Shown here one piece after another: positions 8,504 to 17,220 of a DNA stretch of 49,682 nt (position 1 is the stretch's first letter; each line of letters begins with the position of its first letter). This DNA comes from Opitutales bacterium (GTDB lineage: Bacteria; Verrucomicrobiota; Verrucomicrobiia; Opitutales; UBA9783). The stretch is from positions 1-49,682 of the forward strand of contig JAEESJ010000030.1 of the NCBI GenBank assembly GCA_016286235.1. Reading direction: 5' to 3'. Below the pieces are notes generated by a model. The model ran no database searches. It was not told the DNA's origin and was given only the letters and a program-made list of their open reading frames with translations. A program made the position numbers and the translations under genes.

Positions 8504-10066
8504 TTACAGTTCCGATAAGGTGAAAATGACTTTGTCTTCATTTTTCCGCAGTTGAATTTCCTTCTTGGTGACGGATTCGATTTTGTACCCGGACGGCAAC
8601 AGCGCACCTTCGTAATACCGATCGCCGTTCTGTAAATCGATCCATGGAAGTTCGTGCTTCGGAATGGAAACCGTTGTGATGGTTGACGGAAAGAACATTT
8701 GCTTAACGGCATTCGGAGCGACGGTCGCCACGTATGACAAAACCCTGCAAACACCGCGAAAATTTTTCTTCAACGCCTTTTGTGCTTCTTTCCAACGCGG
8801 TTCGTCGGATGCCTGAAGGTTGCCCATGACCATCAGACCCGTTCGCACCGTTTGTATTTTCAGCAGTCCCATCAACTTATGTTGTGTAAGCAGATTTGAT
8901 GCCAAGTCGTAGACTTCGTCCGGACTGAAGAGAGCGGTTTCAACGGAATTAAGCCCGGGGACATCGGTTAACAGGCGGCTTTTAATCGCAGGAAGTTGTT
9001 CAATTGTTTGCAGGTAACCCTTCATGAGAATACCGTCCAATTTGGCGGCGGGGACGGCGGTCAGGGTTTGGAGGGTATTAAGCAATTCCTGCGCCTGTTC
9101 GATCATTTTTTCCTGAACGTAAATGTGAAGCGACTGAAAACTTACCTTAGGTAGCTGATGCAGTTCTTTTTCGAGCTCTTGTTTTTCTTGGGACGTTGCA
9201 ACGTAACACGAAAGGACGAAACGTTTTCCGCTGAGTGAAATTTTTACCAAATCCGCATCGACCTTATGTTTATCCAAAACTTCTTCGATGGATTCTCTAA
9301 GAGCGACAATCGGGAAGGAAGATTCTTCAACAGCAAGGCGTTTTGCTTCTTTTTTGTGCGATACGTGCGTTAAAGTACCGGCGGCTCCAAAAAGCAACAG
9401 CACGATTCCCGAGCCAATCAGCAGAAAACAGAACAATTTTTTCCTGTTGTTCCGTTCAACTTCGGCTTTTTCTTTTGCCTCTTCGGCTTCTTCCGCTTCG
9501 GCTTCGGATTGGAGTTTCGGGACGGTGATGGTCGGCCAAATTTGATTTTTCGGACCGAGTGCCAACAGCGTGGTGCCGCATACAATCGGTTGAAAGGCAT
9601 TTACTTCGCGCTCTTCGTGCGTCTCGATGCCGCCGACAAAAACTGCGGCTCCGTCCTGCGGCGTACAGATGATCTTGTCGTCTTTTACGGAAAAGTTTAC
9701 GTGTTGCTCCTGCAATGCATCGTCGATGAGCACAATATCGCAGGTATCGGCTTTGCCCAACAGAGACGGTTGCGCTCCGATATCGACTTCCGCACCGCCA
9801 TGTGGTCCCGACAAAACGCGCAGGACGAATTTTTTAGCTCCTTCGGTATTTTCGGGCTTATCGCGTATAATGGTAAGCGTATCGGGTGTTTTGCTTTTCC
9901 CGTCTTTTGCAGGCTCCGCCGTTTCCGTATCTTCCGACTTTGTTTCTTTGTTATCGGTATTTTCGGATGTCTCTAAACCCTCCGTCGTCGGTTTCGCTTC
10001 GGACGCGGGATCCTCATCCACCTTCTTCACAGGCGGTACCTTGTCCGTCTCATCAACCTCCGACAT
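8504..10066 (-). CDS. sctD: Inner-membrane ring protein SctD with cytoplasmic FHA domain
   Basis: 520-aa SctD/YscD/CdsD homologue and first gene of the operon. Residues 1 to about 65 are an acidic Glu/Thr/Lys-rich disordered region. An FHA domain spans about 70-180 (LRVLSGPHGGAEVDIG, LGKADTCDIVLIDDALQEQHVNF). A charged helix is followed by one transmembrane segment (about 212-235) and then periplasmic BON/ring-building-like repeats to the C-terminus, including LHQLPKVSFQSLHIYVQEK. Yersinia YscD is about 420 aa, and Chlamydia CdsD is about 830 aa with two FHA domains as I recall, so this protein is intermediate. Confidence 0.9.
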   Translation of the reverse strand: MSEVDETDKVPPVKKVDEDPASEAKPTTEGLETSENTDNKETKSEDTETAEPAKDGKSKTPDTLTIIRDKPENTEGAKKFVLRVLSGPHGGAEVDIGAQPSLLGKADTCDIVLIDDALQEQHVNFSVKDDKIICTPQDGAAVFVGGIETHEEREVNAFQPIVCGTTLLALGPKNQIWPTITVPKLQSEAEAEEAEEAKEKAEVERNNRKKLFCFLLIGSGIVLLLFGAAGTLTHVSHKKEAKRLAVEESSFPIVALRESIEEVLDKHKVDADLVKISLSGKRFVLSCYVATSQEKQELEKELHQLPKVSFQSLHIYVQEKMIEQAQELLNTLQTLTAVPAAKLDGILMKGYLQTIEQLPAIKSRLLTDVPGLNSVETALFSPDEVYDLASNLLTQHKLMGLLKIQTVRTGLMVMGNLQASDEPRWKEAQKALKKNFRGVCRVLSYVATVAPNAVKQMFFPSTITTVSIPKHELPWIDLQNGDRYYEGALLPSGYKIESVTKKEIQLRKNEDKVIFTLSEL

Positions 10067-10074
10067 TACCCTTA

Positions 10075-10102
10075 ATTTAACGGTTTTTGGGGAGTTTGTA
10101 AA
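10075..10102 (-). promoter_or_regulatory. Predicted sigma70-type promoter of the type III operon
   Basis: On the minus strand TTTACA and TTAAAT are separated by 16 bp, and the -10 box ends 8 bases before the sctD ATG. The sequence between is TAAGGGTA. Transcription would start within a few bases of the start codon, so the leader would be absent or too short for a normal ribosome-binding site. No longer operator-like palindrome is obvious nearby. Confidence 0.55.
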
Positions 10103-10690
10103 TAAAAAGAGATTGAGGTTATATTTTTAAAGTGATAAAAGCACACTTAAATTTTTTTCGTAGAGAAGCAGGGGGGCAAAGTTGTTTAGAGTAGCGGTAT
10201 TAGTGAAGGTTTTTAAAGGAAAATTTTAAAGGTGCTTGTTTGCTTAGAAGTTATGAAAGAATGAGTACACAGTGTGAAGTATACGGGACTTTCGGTTTTC
10301 AAAATGCAATTGCGCTTAGAGAAGCACAAAAGAATGGTCGCTTGTATGCGAGGCAATCGATATTTGGAAAACATATGCGAGTTTGCCAATAAGTCTATTG
10401 CCACCCATTGCCATTTATGTTTCCGCAACGCCGTGTTGGCAAATCCTAAAGAGCCCTTCAAAACCACTCTAAGTCGCATACTTTTGTCATTTTGGTCAAT
10501 TTTACTTATTTATCACTTGTCATTACTGTTACTCCATGTGTTTATAACCAAAGGTTGCGCCTGCCGTCCCTTCGCACGCAAAAATTCAGCTTTTATCCTC
10601 CATTTCCCGGATATTGTTTTTTATCGTATTTTCAAAAATCAATTCCGTAATTGTTAAAAACATGGCATACTACGGGTGTAATCCATCGTT
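10103..10690. other. AT-rich intergenic region between the divergent sctD and dprA genes
   Basis: About 590 bases with no gene I can support. The ORF-track entries here (88 aa on minus, 127 aa on plus) overlap each other, have no recognisable domain and no ribosome-binding site. A weak extended -10 (TGGCATACT at about 10663-10671) with TTCCGT 17 bp upstream could drive dprA. The rest is AT-rich and carries no clear repeat or RNA structure. Confidence 0.5.
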
Positions 10691-11806
10691 ATGTCTTTGT
10701 CGCGCGAAGACGCTTATCTGATTTTGAATGCGCTTCCGCGGGTCGGGTGGGTAACGTTGCAACGTTTGTTGCAAAATTTTGACAACGATCCGCAGGCAAT
10801 TTTGAACGGGACGGAGACGGATTTTAAGCGCATCGGGATTACGGCTGCCGCTTGTAAAAATTTGTGTCAGTGGCGGTCGTTGTTTGAACCGACGGCGGAA
10901 AAAAAGCGCTTAGCCGCGATGGGAGCCGTTTTTATCTCCTTCGAGCATCCGGATTATCCGCCGCTGTTGAAAAACATCTACGATCCGCCGATCGGGTTGT
11001 ATCTGCTCGGTGCGTTGCGACCGTCGGATCGAACGATTGCCGTTGTCGGCAGTCGGTATGCGACGGCGTACGGATTACAACTGGCGGAACGGTTTGGAGC
11101 CGAGTGCGCCGAGCGCGGTTGGTGCGTAGCGAGCGGTTTTGCGCGCGGCATCGATACCGCCGCCCATCGCGGGGCGTTGCGCGCCAAAGGTGCGACCGTA
11201 GCGGTGTTGGGGTGCGGGCTGGATCGCATTTATCCTCCCGAGAATGCCGATTTGTACGCGCAACTGAAACAACACGGGTGTTTGCTGTCGGAATTTCCGC
11301 TCGGGACGCGTGCCGATCGCATGACGTTCCCGCGGAGAAATCGGATTTTGTCGGGCATGTCGCGGGCAACATGGGTGATTGAATCCGATGTTAAGGGCGG
11401 CAGTATGCTGACGGCGGCGTTTGCCAACGATCAAAACCGACCGGTGTTTGCGACGCCAGGGCGTGTGGATTCGCCGCTAAGCCGCGGTTGTCACGCGCTT
11501 ATTCGCGACGGTGCAACGTTGGCGACGTGTGTTGATGATGTACTGGAGGATTTAAAAGCGGCGCCTCCGTTACCGTTACAGCTGGATTTTGAAGCAAAAA
11601 TGCAGCATATTCGGCGCGACAAAGAGCCTTCTTTGGAGGGCGCGGAGTTGCGCGTTTATGAAACATTGAAGGCGAAGGGAGCACTCGGAAGTTCGGAGTT
11701 GTGTGCGTACTGCGAATTGGAGCCCGAAGTACTGCAACGGGTTTTGTTTTCGCTGGAACTCAACCGTTGGATTGTGCGCCGAAACGACGGATTGTTTGAA
11801 TTATGA
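10691..11806 (+). CDS. dprA: DNA-processing protein DprA
   Basis: 371-aa DprA/Smf, which protects incoming single-stranded DNA and loads RecA in natural transformation. An N-terminal helical domain (about 1-70) is followed by the Rossmann-like core with VVGSRYATAYGLQLAERFG, SGFARGIDTAAHRGAL, AVLGCGLDRIYPPEN, FPRRNRILSGMSRATWVIE and GSMLTAAFANDQNRPVFATPG, all signatures of the family. The last ~65 residues form the winged-helix-like C-terminal domain. It overlaps the downstream hydrolase gene by 4 bp. Confidence 0.97.
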   Translation: MSLSREDAYLILNALPRVGWVTLQRLLQNFDNDPQAILNGTETDFKRIGITAAACKNLCQWRSLFEPTAEKKRLAAMGAVFISFEHPDYPPLLKNIYDPPIGLYLLGALRPSDRTIAVVGSRYATAYGLQLAERFGAECAERGWCVASGFARGIDTAAHRGALRAKGATVAVLGCGLDRIYPPENADLYAQLKQHGCLLSEFPLGTRADRMTFPRRNRILSGMSRATWVIESDVKGGSMLTAAFANDQNRPVFATPGRVDSPLSRGCHALIRDGATLATCVDDVLEDLKAAPPLPLQLDFEAKMQHIRRDKEPSLEGAELRVYETLKAKGALGSSELCAYCELEPEVLQRVLFSLELNRWIVRRNDGLFEL

Positions 11807-12426
11807 TTGGATTTGAAGCATTGATTTGTGACCCGCCGTATCGAACGAATGTTTATTACGCCGTCGATCGGGATCGAAAAATTGCCTGTGTCATCGATGC
11901 GGCACCGGGAAGTTTTAAGGCATTGCAATCGAAATTAAATGGTTTGGAAGTTCACGTGTTTCTGACGCACGGGCATTGGGATCATGTTGCGGATGCGAAA
12001 GCGTTTAAAGAGAGTCTGAATGCCAAACTGTATCTGCATCGGGACGATATGCCGTTGATTAAAGACGTCGGATTTCAGAAAATAATCGCATGCGGTCAGC
12101 CGTATAAACCGTTTGAAGCCGATGTTCTTCTTAATGGCGGTGAAACGTTGACATGCGGCGATTGGGCGTTTGAGGTTTTGCATTTACCGGGGCACACGCT
12201 CGGGAGCGTCGGTTTTTACGACGAAGCCAACAGGCAACTTTTCGTCGGCGATACGTTATTTTACCAAACGATCGGACGAACGGATTTGGGCGGTTTGGAA
12301 GAAAAAATGAAAGCCTCCCTTGCGCGCCTTTCGCAGTTGCCGCCGAGGACTTGCGTTTATCCCGGGCACGGGCTCTCCACGACGATCGAAAACGAAAAAG
12401 TAACCTTCGAGCGGTTCGGGAAGTAA
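11803..12426 (+). CDS. Metallo-beta-lactamase-fold hydrolase (glyoxalase II-like)
   Basis: 207-aa member of the YcbL/GloB-type MBL hydrolases. Metal ligands are visible in order: THGHWDHVAD (HxHxDH), LPGHTLGS, GDTLF with the bridging Asp, and YPGHG for the last His. The length fits short single-domain thiolester hydrolases rather than classic glyoxalase II (about 250 aa, with a C-terminal glutathione-binding domain), so the substrate is uncertain. Its ATG overlaps the dprA TGA, indicating co-transcription. Confidence 0.88.
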   Translation: MIGFEALICDPPYRTNVYYAVDRDRKIACVIDAAPGSFKALQSKLNGLEVHVFLTHGHWDHVADAKAFKESLNAKLYLHRDDMPLIKDVGFQKIIACGQPYKPFEADVLLNGGETLTCGDWAFEVLHLPGHTLGSVGFYDEANRQLFVGDTLFYQTIGRTDLGGLEEKMKASLARLSQLPPRTCVYPGHGLSTTIENEKVTFERFGK

Positions 12427-12709
12427 GAAACGCCCGTAATCTGCCGTGGGTTTGGAAAACGACGGCGGAGGCAGAACGGGAAAAAGTGTTAATCTGCATC
12501 GCAACCGCCTGTGATAAATTGAGCAGTAACGAAGAAAGTTATGAGGATGACGACGAAAGTTTTTTAAACGGTATTAAAATACGCGCCCGACACAAAAACC
12601 GCCCAAAAAAGACGGACAATGATTTTTTTGCTGACGGTCAACCGAGCGTGAACCGCTGATGTTATACCTCATACGGTCGGGAGCAACGGATTTTGCTTCT
12701 TTACGCACT
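12427..12709. other. Intergenic region with no supported gene
   Basis: A 102-aa ORF extends out of the hydrolase gene in another frame to 12659, but only its tail lies outside that gene. Its Asp/Glu-Ser-rich end resembles nothing I know. No clear hairpin followed by a T-run is seen between these convergent genes. Confidence 0.4.
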
Positions 12710-13393
12710 TCAAATTACACCCGCCGCAAGCACTTTATCGACGATGGTCATGCACGTTTCGGCGGTGGTTTTAAGGCGCTTTTGAAATTCGTCGGCACCA
12801 CCCGTGATGCTGTCGGAAACCGTCTTGATCAGCAAATTCGGGATGCGATTGAGATCACATATAAGAATAACCGCGGCACTTTCCATGTCGCAAATGTCCG
12901 CGCCGAATTGCCGATGAAGGTTCGCCTTTTGTTCGGGCGCATCCACAAATTTGTCGGCACAGGCGCACACCGCCGTCGGGATGTTCGGGTAAAGTGCGCA
13001 AACGGTCTTCAAAACGTCGGCGGAGGTGGGCAAGTAGATATCCGAATACTCCAAGTACCGACCGACTTCGCAATGATCCAACGCTGACGTATCCATGTCG
13101 TAATGCACGACCTTCGACACAAAGCAGGTATCGGCGGTTTTCAGTTGTTCCGTCAGAGCTCCGACGACGCCGAAATTCAGCAAAAATTCGATCTTAAAAC
13201 AGTCGCAGAGCATTTGAACCGCCGCCGCTGCCTTAATCAGCCCGACGCCCGAGTGTACAAAATGCAATTTGCAGTCTTTGCGTTCAAGGATATAAACGTC
13301 AAAGCCGTTTTGCCGAACGTGCTGTAGCTCCGATTTGTACTGCGTAAGAACGGCTTCGATTTCGCATGCCACCAACAATCCGATGTTCTTCAT
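12710..13393 (-). CDS. mtnN: 5'-methylthioadenosine/S-adenosylhomocysteine nucleosidase-type protein
   Basis: 227-aa MTA/SAH nucleosidase-family protein (PNP/UDP phosphorylase superfamily). Supporting motifs are GVGLIKAAAAVQ (usual GiGKVnAA), LLNFGVVGAL (usual NtGsAGgl), the substrate-binding DMESAAV and TVSDS near the end, where the usual catalytic Asp stands. It would hydrolyse the adenine N-glycosidic bond of MTA/SAH or a futalosine-like substrate. It is divergent from, and next to, metK, which favours a SAM-recycling role. The GVVGAL and VSDSITGG motifs deviate enough that a futalosine hydrolase cannot be excluded. Confidence 0.78.
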   Translation of the reverse strand: MKNIGLLVACEIEAVLTQYKSELQHVRQNGFDVYILERKDCKLHFVHSGVGLIKAAAAVQMLCDCFKIEFLLNFGVVGALTEQLKTADTCFVSKVVHYDMDTSALDHCEVGRYLEYSDIYLPTSADVLKTVCALYPNIPTAVCACADKFVDAPEQKANLHRQFGADICDMESAAVILICDLNRIPNLLIKTVSDSITGGADEFQKRLKTTAETCMTIVDKVLAAGVI

Positions 13394-13662
13394 AGGTCTG
13401 ACTTCTATGTGTAATGTAGGAAAAATCTATTACCTTCCTCCGAAGAATGCCCGAAAAACGAAACTTTTTCAATGCTTTTCCGCGTATAGTATGTCGCTAA
13501 GGTTGAAAATGCTTCGAAAATGACAAAAATAAGTCCTGTTCTGCCTTCCAAAATGATATTTTTATGTTTTTTTGATGCAAAAACAGGCATTTGTCGCCAT
13601 TCTCCCCTTTTAAGGTTTGCTTTCACGAAAATTATGCTTTCAATGGGAGCAACAAGCAAAAA

Positions 13663-14823
13663 ATGACAAAACAAACAATGCATATTTCGTCGGAAGGTAT
13701 CGGCGAGGGGCATCCCGACAAGGTCGCGGATTATATTTCGGATTCGATTTTGGATGCCTGCTTAGCGCAGGATCCGCAGGCGCATGTGGCATGCGAAACG
13801 CTCGTGAAGTCCAATCATGTCGTGGTGGCGGGGGAGATTACGACAAGTGCGGTTTTTGATACGAACGCCGTTATTCGGCGGGCAATTCGCGAGATCGGTT
13901 ACACCTACCCCGAGATGCTTTTCAATGCCGATACGGTGTTTATCACGAATTTGCTGACGAAGCAGTCGGGAGAGATTAACGGTGCGGTGGTAAAAGAAAA
14001 GGAGGAAGCGGCGGAGGTCGGTGCCGGCGACCAGGGATTTTTCTTCGGGTACGCCTGCAACGAAACCGATCAGCTGATGCCGGCGTCCTATTTGTTGGCG
14101 CAAAAGATTGCTCAAAAACTGGCGACGGAGCGCAAAGAAGGGAATGTTGATTGGTTGCGTCCCGATTCCAAGATGCTGGTAACCATGCGTTACGAAGGTT
14201 TGGAGCCGATTGAAATCGAAAATATCGTCATCGCGACCCAACACGCCGAATCGGTTTCGCAAAAGGAGATTGAAACCTTCTGTCGGGAGTGCGTTATTCC
14301 GGCGGTTATTCCCGCCAAGTGGCTGACGGCGAATACCAAATACTTTATCAATTCAAGCGGTCAATTTACCTACGGCGGTCCGGAAGCCGACACGGGCTTG
14401 ACGGGGCGCAAAATCATCGCCGACACCTACGGCGGTTGGGCGCATCACGGCGGCGGGGCGTTTTCCGGCAAAGATCCGTCGAAGGTGGATCGTTCGGGTG
14501 CGTATTTTTGCCGCTGGGTCGCCAAGAACGTTGTTGCGGCGCGACTGGCGGATCGCGTGGAAGTACGTTTGGCGTACACCATCGGAGGAACGCATCCCAT
14601 TCATTACGATTTAACCACCTACGGAACGGAGCATTGCGATTTGGATTGTTTAAATAAAGCTGTTACGGAGGTATTTGACGGTCGTGTGGCGGCGATTATC
14701 GAACAAATGGATTTGCGGCGTCCGATTTATCGCCAATCGACGCAGTTCGGGCATTTCACGAAGCCAAACCTTCCTTGGGAACAGACTAATCGCATTGAGG
14801 AATTAAAGAAGCGTTGCGGTTGA
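13663..14823 (+). CDS. metK: S-adenosylmethionine synthetase MetK
   Basis: 386-aa methionine adenosyltransferase. Signatures include GEGHPDKVADYISDSILDA near the N-terminus, GAGDQGFFFGYA (ATP/methionine binding) and GGGAFSGKDPSKVDRS (P-loop-like) in the third domain. The ORF track begins 24 codons upstream. The start at MTKQTMHISSEGIG aligns with family N-termini and has GGGAG 13 bases upstream. A possible -10 box (TATAGT, 13495-13500) would give a leader of about 160 nt. I see no classical SAM-I riboswitch in it. Confidence 0.97.
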   Translation: MTKQTMHISSEGIGEGHPDKVADYISDSILDACLAQDPQAHVACETLVKSNHVVVAGEITTSAVFDTNAVIRRAIREIGYTYPEMLFNADTVFITNLLTKQSGEINGAVVKEKEEAAEVGAGDQGFFFGYACNETDQLMPASYLLAQKIAQKLATERKEGNVDWLRPDSKMLVTMRYEGLEPIEIENIVIATQHAESVSQKEIETFCRECVIPAVIPAKWLTANTKYFINSSGQFTYGGPEADTGLTGRKIIADTYGGWAHHGGGAFSGKDPSKVDRSGAYFCRWVAKNVVAARLADRVEVRLAYTIGGTHPIHYDLTTYGTEHCDLDCLNKAVTEVFDGRVAAIIEQMDLRRPIYRQSTQFGHFTKPNLPWEQTNRIEELKKRCG

Positions 14824-14871
14824 GCGCGGCGTTCGGTTGTATTCCGTGATGCATGGGTTGCGTTCGTCGGC

Positions 14872-14900
14872 TTGACAGAACTTTTCGCGATTTGACATAA
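14872..14900 (+). promoter_or_regulatory. Possible promoter of the csrA-like remnant
   Basis: TTGACA at 14872-14877 is a perfect -35 box; 17 bp later stands ACATAA, a weak -10. AGAAAGG follows just before the GTG at 14908. It may be the surviving promoter of the former csrA gene. Confidence 0.4.
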
Positions 14901-14907
14901 GAAAGGT

Positions 14908-15027
14908 GTGTTAATTGCGAGCAGACGGGTCGGTGAGGCGTTCAATATCTGTGCGCCCGATAAAGAGACCGTTATTTGTTCGCTCAAAGTAAAAAATATC
15001 GAAAGTCGGCATGATGTTCACCCCGAA
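14908..15027 (+). pseudogene. Frameshifted remnant of a CsrA-like RNA-binding regulator
   Basis: Starting at a GTG, the reading is MLIASRRVGEAFNI, which matches the conserved CsrA opening (MLVLxRRxGExxxI). After KETVICSLKVKN the frame no longer looks like CsrA, but a shift of frame at about 14995 gives ISKVGMMFTPN then a stop, comparable to the CsrA xxVRxGIxAPx strand. The normal C-terminal part is missing and the sequence runs directly into an accC-like fragment. It is therefore read as a broken gene. No intact csrA exists in the window. Confidence 0.6.
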
Positions 15028-15218
15028 TTGACGGGAAAGTGCGGTTACAAAGGCGTTGGAGTCGTCGAATTTTTGGCGGATAAAAAAGAGATTTTTGTTT
15101 CATCGAAATGAACGCCGCCTTCAAGGGAGTACACCGTACCGAAGAAACCATGGGAATTGATTTGGTTAAACGGGTGGCAAACGACGAAAAACTGACGTTG
15201 CGACGGAAGGATATTGTT
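15028..15218 (+). pseudogene. Degenerate partial copy of accC (biotin carboxylase)
   Basis: LTGKCGYKGVGVVEFLADKK here parallels [20 protein letters not shown] of the intact accC at 20833-20892. After a shift of frame the match continues with TMGIDLVKRVANDEKLTLRR versus [20 protein letters not shown]. The fragment covers only about residues 262-335 of AccC, lacks the catalytic [11 protein letters not shown] segment in readable form and has in-frame stops. It is a small, diverged duplicate of a gene lying about 5.8 kb downstream, joined to the csrA remnant. Confidence 0.85.
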
Positions 15219-15269
15219 TGATAGAAACAAAAAGGATACCGTGCGTTAAATACTCGTTGCTATCATATT

Positions 15270-16665
15270 ATGGAATTGACGGAGGTATTGAAAGCCGAAG
15301 AAGCGTTTTTTGATCAACGGAAAATTTATGCTTTGGTATTGCGTTTGGGAATACCGGCGATTATTGCCCAATTGGCATCGGTTGCCATGCAATATATTGA
15401 TGCCGCGATGGTTGGAAGTCTTGGAGCTTCCGCATCGACTGCCGTTGGTGTTGTTACTTCATCTACGTGGATTGTAAGCGGACTTGCCTATGCCGTTGCT
15501 ACGGGATTTTCGGTTCAAACAGCCCATGCAACGGGAGCGGATGACGCGGTTCGAGCCAAAAAGGTTTTCCGCGAAGGGTTGAGCATTTGCTTCGTGATTT
15601 CATGCTTGCTTTCTTTTATCGGAATCGGCTTAAGTCCGCATTTACCTTCTCTTATGGGAGCCGAACCGAAAATTTGGCACGATGCATCAATGTATTTCTT
15701 CATCTATTCCTGTGCGATTCCTGCCATGTTGTTGCGAGTTTTTTCGGGGAATGTTTTGCAATGTGCGGGAAATACAAAAATTCCGAGCCTCCTTAATTCA
15801 CTTTTGTGTTTATTCGATGTTTTATTCAACTGCTTTTTAATTTTTTCCGGTCCGCAAAATTGCAATCGGGAATTTTTTGATTTACATACCGGGTGCGAAT
15901 TTAGGCGTTGCCGGCGCGGCTCTCGGAACGGCTTTTTCTGAAATTATTATTTCAATCGCGATGTTTATGACGGCTTTTCGGATGCCGAATCTTCATTTTG
16001 ATTTTTCCTTTTCGAAATTTTCAAAAGACATCTTAAAAACTGCATCCAAAATCTCCGAACCCATGGCGCTCGAATCGGTGGTAATGAACGGAGCATATAT
16101 TGTTATCACAAGTATTGTTGCGCCGCTTGGAGCCGTCTCGCTTGCCGCTGATGTTTTCGGATTTATAATGGAACAAATTTGCTATCTTCCCGCATTTGGA
16201 ATGTCAATTGCCGCCACAACGCTCATGGGACAAGCTCTCGGGGCAAAACGAAAAGATCTTGCTCGAAAATTCGCTTGGTCCGCGGTCAAATGCGGAGTGG
16301 TGATCGTAACGATGACGGCGGTTGCTTTGTATTTTTTCGCACCGGTTGTTTTCGATTTATTAACACCCGATATCGCCGTAAGAGAATTGGGGGTGAAGAT
16401 ATTAAGAATCGTGCTTTTTTCGGAACCGTTATTTGCGGCACCAACGGTTATTGTCGGCGCATTAAGAGGGGCAAAAGATACATTCATACCGAGCATGTTC
16501 ACGGTTGTCGGTGAGTGGTTTGTGCTTATACCGTGTGCATTGTTTTTTGTGAAAACGTACGGACTGGCGGGTGTTTGGTTCGGTATTTCCGCAAATTTTT
16601 GTATACGCGGAATTTTCTTCCTGTTACGTCTGCGAAACGAGAAAAGTTGGATGAAAATATCATGA
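15270..16665 (+). pseudogene. MATE-family multidrug/Na+ antiporter with a frameshift
   Basis: Two overlapping ORFs (15270-15941 and 15877-16665) together make a full-length ~464-aa MATE transporter (MatE domains, about 12 hydrophobic segments). Evidence includes RLGIPAIIAQLASVAMQYID with the family's early M-x-x-x-D/M pattern, GSLGASASTAVGV, and IPGANLGVAGAALGTAFSE opening the second half. The frame is lost at the T6 run 15841-15846. Removing one T restores LIFPVRKIAIGNFLIYIPGA, which is MATE-like. The region is visibly more AT-rich than its neighbours. Either the gene is freshly inactivated or the base call in the homopolymer is wrong. Confidence 0.85.
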
Positions 16666-17220
16666 AAGTTTGAAAATCGGATTTTATATCAAACGGTCAC
16701 GGAAGCTTGCATTGTAAAAAATCATTTTTTGGGCTCCGGACTGACATCTTTTACAACTTTCTCCAAAAGATACGTTCTATAGAATGAGAGAAGTTATTTG
16801 TTTCTATGGTTAAGTATGCATTTGCTTTCTTTTAAATACGAAATAAACTTCACATCCGTTAAACGATTAAACCTTACAAAACGCAGTTTGAGGTAACTCC
16901 AAAAACATTCAATGCCGTTTCTCGCGGACAAATTCGTTTTTGCCGTGAGAAACGTGATGGTCATTGCCGATTACCGCGAACCAATCGCAATTCAAAATGA
17001 TTTTCATCCGGCTCCAATTCGCACAATTCTTTCTTTTGTCTTTTCGGAGAATATTGCAAAATCCTCTCTCGAATTTCGTTGTAATATGCATTTATCGTTG
17101 GTTTTGGAAGTTTTTCGGCGCGACGGTTTTGAAGTGACGATTTTGAAAAAAGCTTGCCTTGTGTTTTATGACTTTTTATTGACGAAAAGTGCCTTCAAAA
17201 TATGCTTAAAATGAGGGCGC
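16666..17220. other. AT-rich gene-poor region
   Basis: 555 bases between the MATE remnant and the sigma-factor gene. The only plus-strand ORF of note (16912-17214, 100 aa) has no domain I recognise, no convincing ribosome-binding site and unusual composition; it may be another decayed gene. No promoter of good quality is seen for the sigma gene beyond AT-rich sequence such as AATATGCTTAAAAT just before 17213. Confidence 0.45.

Noticed and set aside
10213-10657. Two ORFs (88 aa minus, 127 aa plus) in the sctD-dprA gap
   Set aside because: Overlapping on opposite strands, no ribosome-binding site, no recognisable domain, low-complexity AT-rich DNA.
16912-17214. 100-aa plus-strand ORF before the ECF sigma gene
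   Set aside because: No recognisable family and weak start context; kept only as a note because it could be a decayed gene.
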